A DNA stretch of 64,000 nt from CAVSVP01 sp963731125 (GTDB lineage Bacteria > Pseudomonadota > Gammaproteobacteria > Competibacterales > Competibacteraceae), in assembly GCA_963731125.1 (NCBI GenBank), contig CAVSVP010000029.1, positions 1-64,000 of the forward strand, written 5' to 3'. The notes beneath the pieces were generated by a model, which saw only the letters and a list, made by a program, of their open reading frames with translations, was not told where the DNA came from and made no database searches. This document shows, in pieces, positions 15,165 to 23,231 of the stretch. Made by a program: the position numbers and the translations under genes. Position 1 is the first letter of the stretch. Every line of letters starts with the position of its first letter.

Positions 15165-15450
15165 ATGGCCATTACCTCGGGGACTAGCAAGGGGTAGGTC
15201 ACGATTCCTAAATCCGTACGCCAGCGCTTGGACATCCGCCAAGGCAGCAAGCTCAAATCCACTGTGATAGGTGATCATGTGAAAATGCGGGTTTGCCGCC
15301 CTTCAATTGTGCCTGGCAGCGGTTTTGGTATACTCAAGAGCAACAAAGCGGTCGTGCCTGCCGATTTCGATGCAGCTATTTTGCTCAAGCCGTGATTGGG
15401 TTGGACACCAACATACCAGACATTAATAAACCTGCTGGGGCTGGTTAAGA
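15165..15450 (+). pseudogene. AbrB-type antitoxin (full length, amber at codon 11) and PIN-toxin start
   Basis: From ATG 15165 the frame is MAITSGTSKG, TAG at 15195-15197, VTIPKSVRQRLDIRQGSKLK, STVIGDHVKM, then LKSNKAVVPADFDAAILLK and TGA at 15393. Only the one stop interrupts 76 codons. A GTG at 15392 overlaps that TGA and gives VIGLDTN, the first strand and Asp of a PIN-domain (VapC-like) toxin, lost within 20 codons. This is the most complete of four copies and shows the ancestral antitoxin-toxin order. Confidence 0.65.
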
Positions 15451-15501
15451 AACTGTTGGGAATCCCCAGATTGAATGATATATAAGCATTGGGAATCAAT
15501 T

Positions 15502-15763
15502 CGCCCCTCGCCCCTCGCCCCTCGCCCCTCGAACCCCTCGCCCCTCGCCCCTCGCCCCTCGAACCTCCGCTCCTCGAACCTCGCCCCTCGCCCCTCGTTC
15601 CTTGTCCTTTGAACCCTGAACCTCGCCCCTCGCCCCTCGCCCCTCGCCCCTCGAACCTCGTCCCTCGAACCTCGTCCCTCGCCCCTCGTTCCTCGTCCCT
15701 TTAACCCCGAACCTCGCCCCTCGCCCCTCGAACCTCGTCCCTCGAACCTCGAACCTCGCCCTT
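15502..15763. repeat. GNNCCTC heptamer array 7 (largest)
   Basis: About 260 bp of near-continuous 7-bp units, mostly GCCCCTC and GAACCTC with GCTCCTC, GTCCCTC and GTTCCTC. A higher-order repeat containing TTTGAACCCTGAACCTCG or TTTAACCCCGAACCTCG occurs twice. Positions 15764-16012 contain no gene, only pyrimidine-rich sequence that probably holds the promoter and leader of the EPS operon. Confidence 0.92.
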
Positions 15764-16012
15764 GACATCTCCCAAAAAACCCTGTTTACTACGCCCTGTT
15801 CACACCCTGAACGAAACGGAATCAAAGGAGAACGGACGGAGCAAAGCGCTAGGGAACAAGGAAGTGGTTGGCGAAATCTTAATTGGGTAAATCAAAACTA
15901 CCCTCCCCTTCTCTACATCCTTTCCTTGTCTTCTCAGACTTTTCTCCCCCTCTTCTTGCGAAAATCAAGGCGAAATCGGTTGTGCGTGCGGGCATCGACA
16001 GATGCCATGCAG

Positions 16013-16024
16013 GGCGGTAGCGTG
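16013..16024 (+). promoter_or_regulatory. ops / JUMPstart element (RfaH recruitment site)
   Basis: GGCGGTAGCGTG is a perfect match to the core ops sequence, and the bases before it (GCCATGCAG) resemble the JUMPstart context. It lies in the untranslated leader 48 bases before the EPS regulator and ahead of the EPS genes. RfaH is known to bind this sequence in the non-template strand of a paused polymerase. With rfaH at 300-803 this gives a complete regulator-target pair within one window. Confidence 0.88.
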
Positions 16025-16028
16025 CCTG

Positions 16029-16043
16029 GAGGCGGCTCGCCTC
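16029..16043 (+). promoter_or_regulatory. hairpin just downstream of ops
   Basis: GAGGCG-GCT-CGCCTC forms a perfect 6-bp stem with a 3-base loop five bases after ops. No U-tract follows, so it is not an intrinsic terminator. It could stabilise the pause. It is followed by a small CCTCAC-type heptamer run (16041-16056). Confidence 0.55.
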
Positions 16044-16071
16044 ACACCTCACGCCTCACCAGGGAACAGGA

Positions 16072-16359
16072 ATGCTATCCGATGAACTTCGCTACCGCCT
16101 GCTAAAGCGGCTGGAAGCCGATCCGCACCTCAGTCAACGTGAACTAGCCCGGGAGCTAGGCATCAGTCTTGGCAAAGCGAACTACTGTCTCAAGGCCTTG
16201 ATAGAGAAAGGTTGGATCAAGGCCGACAACTTTAAAAACAGCCGCCACAAAATGGCTTACCGCTATTTGCTAACGCCGGCGGGAATACGGGAAAAGGCAC
16301 AAGTGACCGTGCGGTTTCTACAAGCACAAGCAAGCGGAGTACGCCACGCTGGAACGTGA
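16072..16359 (+). CDS. MarR-family EPS-associated transcriptional regulator, C-terminal frameshift
   Basis: LSDELRYRLLKRLEADPHLSQRELARELGISLGKANYCLKALIEKGWIK is the winged helix-turn-helix of the EPS-associated MarR-like family, followed by HKMAYRYLLTPAGIREKAQVTVRFLQ. At about 16320 the frame shifts. The family's usual coiled-coil tail is readable in another frame (EYATLEREIAELRLEMQ, ending AQPKTKRRDT at 16437), so the present product ends in QASGVRHAGT. DNA binding may survive while dimer contacts are altered. It is first in the ops-controlled transcript and precedes uxs. Its tail sequence also ends the galE remnant at 2203. Confidence 0.8.
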   Translation: MLSDELRYRLLKRLEADPHLSQRELARELGISLGKANYCLKALIEKGWIKADNFKNSRHKMAYRYLLTPAGIREKAQVTVRFLQAQASGVRHAGT

Positions 16360-16486
16360 AATTGCCGAGCTTCGTCTTGAAATGCAACATGACAACGCTT
16401 CAGAGGCCCAGCCTAAGACCAAGCGCAGAGATACCTAAAACTACGCCATAAAACAGCAACAAACCACTCGGCAACAAAATCTCCCA

Positions 16487-16547
16487 ATGAAAAGTATGTT
16501 GCGAAACGCGTTGAACCTCGAACCTCGAACCTTGAACCTCGATCCTC
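16487..16547. repeat. truncated uxs start joined to heptamer array 8
   Basis: ATGAAAAGTATGTTGCGAAA at 16487 is a diverged copy of the first nine codons of uxs. It breaks off exactly into five GAACCTC-type units (16513-16547). The complete uxs start follows at 16573. This records a partial tandem duplication with an array at the joint. Confidence 0.7.
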
Positions 16548-16716
16548 TGAAGCGTAGCTTCTCTTTCTCCCCATGAAAAGTACGTTTCGAAAACGCATTT
16601 TAGTGACTGGCGGTGCCGGCTTTCTGGGCTCTCACCTCTGCGAGCGGCTGCTCAACGAAGGCCATGATGTGCTCTGTGTGGATAATTTTTTCACCGGCAC
16701 CAAAGACAATCTCCTC

Positions 16717-18041
16717 TCAGCTAACTCTCATGCTGCCTCCAGGGCGGGAAGTAACAAGGCATAACAGGCTGGCAAAGGGTCCATCCAGCGGGCTTGTTGA
16801 CGTTTTTGCCGCCCCTGTCGGCGGCTGGCCTGAGCGGGATCCGGATCCTGGAGGGAGCGCAGCGTCAAGCGTTGCAGCAGGGCTTCGCGATGAGCGAGCG
16901 CATAGCGCAGCGCATGCCAGCCTAAGCGCAGATAGCTGTGGCCGCGAAACCAATGGGTATCGACCCGGCGGCGCTGGCCCTGGGCGACCACCGCGGCGCC
17001 TTGGCAAGTCAGGTAGAGGGTGGCCACGGCCAAGACCAACAGCAACCGTGTCAGGGTGCGGGCGTCGCGCAGTTGGGAGCTTTCCAGTTGGAAGCCGTTG
17101 GATTTGTCGTCCAGGAAATTCTCCTCGATCCGAAAGCGCTGGCCATACTCAGCGAGGGTATCGCGGTCGGTCGGTTCATCGCTGAGGATAGAACCAGGGC
17201 TCGCGGTGGCCCCGTTGCCAGCCCACGGCCAAGTGCATCTCCAGGCGTTGGGCACCGACAAAGACGTGATGATAGCAGCCCACTTCACCGGCCTGCACGC
17301 GAATGACCAGGCGCCGATAGTGTCCCCGGCGCTGGACATAGAGATGCAACCCTGAGCGCTTGATACGCACGCGCAGATGCTAGCGCGCGTGGCGGTGAAT
17401 CCAGGCCATCAGTTCCCTATGCAGAAAGCGCCGATCGGCCAACAGCACGATGTCCCGCTCTGGCGGCAACAGCCGCTCGGCCAAGCGCAACAACCCACGG
17501 TAAGCGCGAAAGGCCACACTGCTGGAGCGATGCTCGATCACCTTCGAGACCAGCGGTATGGTACGGCCGCGATACACTAACCCCAGGCGGATCAAACACC
17601 ACCGGTTCCACAGCAACGAGGTATCCAAGACCACGTACAGCCGTGGCGCGTCCAGTTCCGCTAACACCGGCTGCAACAGCGCGCCGTAGAGGTGGTGGAC
17701 ATCCACTCGCCGATTGGCTAACCAGCGCCGAAACCGCCGCTAACTGCTGGCGGCGAACCGGGCGCGACTGTGTACATACGGCACCCACTCACTTAGCGCA
17801 ATCCAGCCGCTGCTCAATAACGCAACCACCATCCATGCCAAGGTCGATAAATGCCGGCGATCGCGCCACGGTGCTTGTGCCTTCAGGGAGACTATCGTAT
17901 CGTAAAGTGGGGATGAGGTATTCATGCGCGGGCTCCTTATGTTTAACCCATCCCGTTGGAACACGGGTCGCGCATTTCATCTCATCTCTTTCTTTAATTT
18001 CAAGTAGAATACGTGTCTTAGCGAGTTTTGTAGTCAACCAG
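16717..18041 (-). mobile_element. IS4-family insertion sequence (1325 bp)
   Basis: It is bounded by 12-base direct repeats (GACAATCTCCTC), a length typical of the IS4 family. The ends (CAGCTAACTCTC and, complemented, CTGGTTGACTAC) are only weakly inverted. It contains one transposase gene on the minus strand, now broken, so it is probably not autonomous. Confidence 0.82.
16728..17925 (-). pseudogene. IS4-family transposase, broken
   Basis: It starts at 17925 (MNTSSPLYDTIVSLKAQAPW) with a good AAGGAGCC site upstream. Pieces follow in different frames: VVLDTSLLWNRWCLIRLGL (first Asp), ERDIVLLADRRFLHRELMAW (second Asp), a stop near 17375, then YGQRFRIEENFLDDKSNGFQ, which carries the Y-2-R-3-E-6-K signature with the catalytic Glu. 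At least one frameshift and an in-frame stop make it inactive in cis. Confidence 0.82.
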
Positions 18042-19000
18042 GACAATCTCCTCCCGCTGTTGGCTAACCCGCATTTTGAGCTACTGCGCCATGATATCAC
18101 GTTCTCGCTCTATGTGGAGGTGGATGAAATCTACAACCTAGCCTGCCCCGCCTCGCCCATTCACTATCAGTTCGATCCGGTGCAGACTACCAAGACCAGC
18201 GTCCACGGGGCGATCAACATGCTGGGATTAGCCAAGCGCATCCGGGCGCGCATTCTGCAGGCGTCCACCAGTGAAGTCTATGGCGATCCCGAGATACATC
18301 CACAGCGGGAAAACTACTGGGGGCATGTTAACCCTATCGAGCCTCGGTCCTGTTACGACGAGGGCAAGCGCTGTGCCGAGACGTTGTTTTTTGACTACCA
18401 CCGCCAGCATGGCTTGGACATCAAAGTGGCGCGAATTTTTAACACCTATGGCCCACGCATGCATCCCCATGATGGGCGGGTGGTCTCCAACTTTATCATG
18501 CAGGCATTGCAGGGTGAGCCGATCACGATCTACGACGACGGCAGCCAAACTCGCGCCTTCTGTTATGTAGATGATCTCATCGAAGGGCTTATCCGGCTGA
18601 TGAGTAGCCCCAAGGAATTCACGGGACCCGTCAATCTGGGCAATCCCGGGGAGTTCACCATTCGCGAGCTGGCAGAGACCATTCTGGCACTCACCCACTC
18701 CAAATCCGAGCTGATTTTTAAACCGTTGCCCGCCGATGATCCCAAACAGCGCCAGCCGGATATCAGGTTGGCCAAAGACACCTTGGGCTGGCAACCTAAG
18801 ATTAAACTGGAAGTAGGGTTGAGGCAGATGGTTGCCTACTTCGATGGTTTACTCACGAAAGAGCTATCGTGAATTTGGAACATAGAGTGTTAACTTAAAA
18901 AGACTCAAAATCACAAAAAATTTCAGTTTTAAAGATTCTAACTAGCTCTTAAACAATTGAACCCTGCTTAAAAATAGCATAAATAAAAAAAGGATTTTTT

Positions 19001-19648
19001 ATGATTTCGATTCAAAAAAAATTTCTCTTTATTCATGTCCCCAAAACAGGCGGAAATAGTATACAGAGTATACTAAAAAATTTTTCTGAGGACGAAATTA
19101 TAACCATTAATAACCATCAAGACGGCGTTGAAAGATTTGAATTGAAACATAGAAATTATAATACAACAAAACATTTTACGCTCTATAAATACAAAAAATT
19201 ACTTGATCAAAATTTGTATAATCAGTTATTCAAGTTTGCAACGATACGAAACCCATGGGATAGAATGATATCGTGGTATTTTTCTCCTCATAGAGGCTTC
19301 ACTGACTGGAAGAGGGAGGAGTTTATTAAGTTAATTAATAGCGTTCAACCGCTAAGATATTTTGTAGACTCTTCTTTTTTAATTAAAATATCGGGAAAAT
19401 CAATATCATTAACTTCTAATAAAAAAAAATTAGATCAAGATGTTGATTTTATAATGAAGTTTGAATGCCTCAATGAGGACTTTAAGAAAGTTTGTGAGAC
19501 AATTAAAATCCCATATACACCTTTACCAATAAGAAACAAATCTCACAGAAAACACTATTCTTATTATTATGATGAAGAATTAAAAAATACAGTGCAAAAA
19601 AAATTCTACGAAGAAATTAATTTCGGTGGTTATGAATTTGAGCCTTGA
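19001..19648 (+). CDS. sulfotransferase family protein (AT-rich)
   Basis: This 215-residue protein opens FLFIHVPKTGGNSIQSIL, the 5'-phosphosulfate-binding motif of the sulfotransferase_2 group, and has the 3'-phosphate-binding FATIRNPWDRMISWYF. Such enzymes move sulfate from PAPS to polysaccharide hydroxyls in the cytoplasm. Base composition is very AT-rich with long A runs, unlike uxs before it and the transporter after it, which suggests acquisition from another source. GGATTT before the ATG is a weak ribosome site. The substrate is unknown. Placement in the EPS operon implies sugar sulfation. Confidence 0.82.
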   Translation: MISIQKKFLFIHVPKTGGNSIQSILKNFSEDEIITINNHQDGVERFELKHRNYNTTKHFTLYKYKKLLDQNLYNQLFKFATIRNPWDRMISWYFSPHRGFTDWKREEFIKLINSVQPLRYFVDSSFLIKISGKSISLTSNKKKLDQDVDFIMKFECLNEDFKKVCETIKIPYTPLPIRNKSHRKHYSYYYDEELKNTVQKKFYEEINFGGYEFEP

Positions 19649-19780
19649 TTTAATACCTATCAGACAATCTATTCTAAAAAAATTTTAATGATCATAAGGT
19701 CTCATAGATAAAATAATCTATTCAAGTTCATAGCTAGAAAACAATCGAAATAATACCTGTGATATTTAAACAATAATTCA

Positions 19781-20748
19781 ATGATCCCGTTGTTTATATT
19801 TTCTTTACCTCGATCTGGATCTACTCTCACGCAGAGAATTCTGGCGGCACATGATTCCATTATGACTACATCGGAGCCTTGGTTGCTTCTCCCATTTCTT
19901 TATACTTTAAAAGAGGAAGGTATATATAGTGAGTTTGGACATAAGAACATGGTTGCCGCAATAAAAGATTTATGCGCTTTGTTACCTAATGGTAAAGAAG
20001 ATTATTATTCGGAAATTGCTAATTTTACTCGTCGAATTTACACGAAAATTTCAAATAAAAATACTCTTTATTTTTTAGATAAAACTCCTCGCTATCATTT
20101 GATAGCAGATGACATCTTAAGTATATTTCCTGAAGGCAAGTTTATATTTTTATGGCGAAATCCTCTATCAATAATATCCTCCATAATAGACACATGGGGT
20201 AGAGGCAGATGGAATTTATATAATTTTAAAATAGATATTTTTAGAGGGCTAGTTAATCTAATAGAAACCTTTGAGAATAATAAGGATAAAGTTTATGGGT
20301 TGCGTTATGAAAACTTGATAACAAATCCAGAAGATGAATTAAGAAAAATATTTACCTACCTAAATTTGAATTTTAAAGAAGATAGTGTATCAGAGTTTAG
20401 TCAGGTCTTTTTATTAGGGAAAATGGGTGATCAACTAGGAAAACAAAATTATAACCATATTTCTTCGCAACCTTTAACAAAGTGGGAAAAGACCCTATGC
20501 AATCCGGTTCAAAAATATGGTGTAGATGTTATTTAAACTGGCTTGGTAAAGAAAACCTTGCTGTAATGGGTTATGAATTAAATGAGCTTCTTGAAAAACT
20601 TGATGCAATACCTGTTAGCACACGTTTTATTGGATCAGACATAGTACGTCTTACATATGGCGTCGCTACCTCTATTTCAGAGCCGGAAATTTTAAAGTCT
20701 AAGATTAAGGTATTACCCCATTGGTGCGAAATATACAGACACTTTTAA
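19781..20748 (+). pseudogene. sulfotransferase with frameshift near the C-terminus (AT-rich)
   Basis: PLFIFSLPRSGSTLTQRILAAHD gives the PAPS-binding loop, and KFIFLWRNPLSIISSII the second phosphate site. The frame ends at 20536 (NPVQKYGVDVI). The family C-terminus continues in the other frame to 20748 (CRCYLNWLGKENLAVMGYEL, then SDIVRLTYG). The break lies after an AAAAA run at about 20511, consistent with slippage or one lost base. The 251-residue product has both cofactor motifs and might retain some activity. Positions 20749-20909 hold no gene, only a GFVCGTGEALL-like stretch that could be a further sulfotransferase scrap. Confidence 0.75.
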
Positions 20749-20909
20749 GAAGTTAAATTAATCCTTCATTTTTTCCTTATCTCATCAATCATTTTGTTTC
20801 CACCTTGCTTCAAAAATAGCTTTGATAAGTTCCGCATAATCGGTTTTGTATGTGGCACCGGAGAAGCACTTTTAAAAAATATTGAAAAACCTTTCGATCA
20901 ATAAACTGT

Positions 20910-22244
20910 ATGTTTTGGCAAAAGAGTGTTAATTTTTTCAAGAACGAAAGTCAGAGCCTACGCATTTTCTTGATAAGAGGTGCAAGCGGCACCATCGGAT
21001 TTAAATTTGCAAATATGGCACTTACATTCTGTGTCAGCTTTATGCTAGCACGCTTGTTAGGAAGCACAGGTTATGGCATTTATACCTATGTCATGTCCTG
21101 GATGGCTCTAATGGGTGTTGTATCCGGATTAGGTCTAGGAAAAGTGGTAGTGCGAAGTGTCTCAAGTTATCGAGCTCAAGAAGACTGGGAACGATTACGT
21201 GGGTTGATCCGCTTTGCTTACAGCGCAGGTATTCTCTCAGGATTGACTTTAATGATTTTAGGGATTGCTGTTGTTTCTTTTATGGCCAACCATTTGGGAA
21301 CAGCATCTTTTTATTCTTCATTTGTGGCTGCGTTTTTTCTGTTGCCTTTGCAAACTACTACCTCAATCTCAAGTGCCATACAAAGTGGAATGCATCGTAT
21401 CCTACTTGGGCAACTGCCTGAGTCGTTGGTACGTCCTTTGGTGTTTATTGCACTCCTTCTTTTTTTCGTATTAACTGGTAATGCAGTATCTGTATCTACT
21501 GCTTTGCAGTTGAATGTCTTGTCTGCCTTATTAACCATGTGTTTGGCGTTTTACCTGCTGCGACTGACAAGTGATAAAAAATTAAAAGGAACTGAATTAC
21601 GCTATGAGAGCCGTGAGTGGCTTAGCTCTGCTTTACCACTCATCCTGCTAGGAGGTATGTCAACTATTAATGCCCAAGCAGATATTTTAATGCTTGGTGC
21701 TCTTAAGGGGCCAGAAGCGGCAGGTCTGTATCACGTCGCAACGCGAGGCGCAAACCTAATTACTTTTGTATTGCTTGCGGTGAACGCTCCCTTGGGACCG
21801 GTTATAGCTCAACTTTATGCTATTGAGAAACGCGAACGGTTGCAGCGTATCATAACCCAGAGCTCCCGAGTTGTCTTTCTCGTTTCACTACCAATCGCCA
21901 TTGTGTTCATTTTTGCTGGGCATTGGTATCTACATTTATTCGGCCAGGATTTTTACGAGGCACGTACTGCGCTTGTTATACTTAGCACTGCACAGTTGTT
22001 CAATATCGCAGCGGGTCCAGTACAACTTATCTTGATAATGACCGGTAACGAAGGGATCGCCGCAAAAGGCATGATAGTAAGTACATTGATAAATGTTTTT
22101 TTGAATACTCTCCTTATACCCTATTTCGGCATTGAAGGTGCGGCTGTCGCTACCGGTACTAGTATTTTAATATGGAATGTATTGCTCATTTGGCAAATTT
22201 GGAAGCGCACAGGTGTTCATTCAACTGTCTGGGGGTTTGCCTAG
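20910..22244 (+). CDS. wzx: polysaccharide flippase (Wzx-like)
   Basis: This 444-residue protein has about 12 hydrophobic helices. It begins with an amphipathic stretch and GASGTIGFKFANMALTFCVSFMLARLLGSTGYGIYTYVMSW, the hallmark opening of the polysaccharide transporter (PST/MOP) family. Wzx proteins move undecaprenyl-linked repeat units across the inner membrane. PEAAGLYHVATRGANL in the middle and VSTLINVFLNTLLIPYFGIEGAAVATG near the end are conserved family features. It is followed by an IS5-family element and then the polymerase, so the wzx-wzy pair is separated by a transposon. GC content returns toward that of the core genes. Confidence 0.88.
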   Translation: MFWQKSVNFFKNESQSLRIFLIRGASGTIGFKFANMALTFCVSFMLARLLGSTGYGIYTYVMSWMALMGVVSGLGLGKVVVRSVSSYRAQEDWERLRGLIRFAYSAGILSGLTLMILGIAVVSFMANHLGTASFYSSFVAAFFLLPLQTTTSISSAIQSGMHRILLGQLPESLVRPLVFIALLLFFVLTGNAVSVSTALQLNVLSALLTMCLAFYLLRLTSDKKLKGTELRYESREWLSSALPLILLGGMSTINAQADILMLGALKGPEAAGLYHVATRGANLITFVLLAVNAPLGPVIAQLYAIEKRERLQRIITQSSRVVFLVSLPIAIVFIFAGHWYLHLFGQDFYEARTALVILSTAQLFNIAAGPVQLILIMTGNEGIAAKGMIVSTLINVFLNTLLIPYFGIEGAAVATGTSILIWNVLLIWQIWKRTGVHSTVWGFA

Positions 22245-22270
22245 CACAATAGAAGTATTATTCCAGGTTA

Positions 22271-23099
22271 GGTTCTGTTGACATTTTAGCTTAAGCCCCC
22301 ATTTTTCCTCTACTACGTGGAGGAAATATTGATGAGTGGGGTGAGTTTATCGCAAGAGCAATGGGGCAAGGTGTTGGAGTTTCTCCAGAGTCAGCCAGGC
22401 GTTTATGTCGGCGTGGAACAGGCGTGTCGGCGTTTTGTTGAAGGAATCTTATGGGTGTTGCGTAGCGGTGCGCAGTGGCGCCTCTTGCCGGAGCGTTATG
22501 GCCACTGGAATAGCGTCTTCAAGCGCTTTAATCGCTGGAGTCGAAAGGGGGTGTGGGAGGCGATGCACCGTTATTTTGCCAATGATCCGGATATGGAAAG
22601 CGTCATCATTGATACGACGGTGGTGAGGGCACATCCGTGTGCCGCCGGGGCAAGAAAGTCCAGCGAAGACCAGGCGTTGGGGCGTTCCCGGGGTGGGTTC
22701 AGCACCAAGATCCATGTGCAAGTCGATGCCCTGGGTAATCCGTTGGATTTCCTGCTCAGCGCCGGGCAGGTGTCGGATGTGAGCCAAGCCCCGGCGTTAT
22801 TGGCCGGTGTCAGTGCCACATATGCTATCTTGGATAAGGCCTATGATGCCGATGAGGTGCTGGAGTTGATCGACAAACAGGGCATGATTGCTGTTATTCC
22901 GCCGAAGGCGAACCGCAAGATCCCGCGCGATTACGATCGCCATCTCTATCAAGAGCGCCATTTGGTCGAGTGTTTCATCAACAAAATCAAACACTACCGA
23001 CACGTTTTCTCACGTTTTGACAAGACGGCACGCAACTTTATGAGTTTCATTCGGTTTGCCGCTGCCCTGATATGGCTGCGATGAAATGTCAACAGAACC
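22271..23099 (+). mobile_element. IS5-family insertion sequence (829 bp, TA duplication)
   Basis: The ends GGTTCTGTTGACATTT and its exact complement form 16-bp perfect terminal inverted repeats, flanked by TA on both sides. TA duplication suits the IS427 group of IS5. It carries one intact transposase gene and so appears potentially active. It lies between the flippase and glycosyltransferase genes without breaking either. Confidence 0.9.
22332..23084 (+). CDS. IS5-family transposase
   Basis: This 250-residue DDE transposase has the N-terminal DUF4096-like region (LSQEQWGKVLEFLQ, then ILWVLRSGAQWRLLPERYGHW), first Asp in VIIDTTVVRAH, RGGFSTKIHVQVDALG, second Asp in YAILDKAYDADE and the Glu in ERHLVECFINKIKHYRHVFSRF. 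I start at ATG 22332, preceded by GGAGGAAAT. A GTG at 22317 in the same frame would add five residues and lies within that ribosome site. The frame is complete and fills the element, with the stop 15 bases from its right end. Confidence 0.9.
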   Translation: MSGVSLSQEQWGKVLEFLQSQPGVYVGVEQACRRFVEGILWVLRSGAQWRLLPERYGHWNSVFKRFNRWSRKGVWEAMHRYFANDPDMESVIIDTTVVRAHPCAAGARKSSEDQALGRSRGGFSTKIHVQVDALGNPLDFLLSAGQVSDVSQAPALLAGVSATYAILDKAYDADEVLELIDKQGMIAVIPPKANRKIPRDYDRHLYQERHLVECFINKIKHYRHVFSRFDKTARNFMSFIRFAAALIWLR

Positions 23100-23231
23100 T
23101 AGTTTAAGTTCACTTATCCTTAGAAAACATCACAGGAAAAGCTGGTTCATTTGCCATCGAACATAGAGTCCAGACTTACCTTACAAATGGATTAATAACA
23201 TTTTTCGTATGTTTAGGAAGAAACTAAAGGC

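Larger units (their letters stand above)
16573..18872 (+). pseudogene. uxs: uxs copy 2, interrupted by an IS4-family element
   Basis: Codons 1-48 (MKSTFRKRILVTGGAGFLGS to TKDNLL) end at 16716. The gene resumes at 18054 with PLLANPHFELLRH and runs to 18872. A 12-base target duplication GACAATCTCCTC (16705-16716 and 18042-18053) brackets the insertion. Removing it restores an uninterrupted 320-residue enzyme with YDEGK and the Gly motif intact, about 90% identical to the copy at 2252. This is probably the original EPS-operon copy. The IS should also affect transcription of the genes downstream. Confidence 0.9.

Noticed and set aside
5131..15763. Heptamer arrays as CRISPR
   Set aside because: Units are contiguous 7-bp repeats with no spacers and no cas genes nearby.
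17643..18872. 409-residue forward ORF read as one protein from the IS4 element into uxs
   Set aside because: Its first part is antisense to the transposase, and only codons from 18042 on are uxs. The fused frame is an artefact of the insertion.
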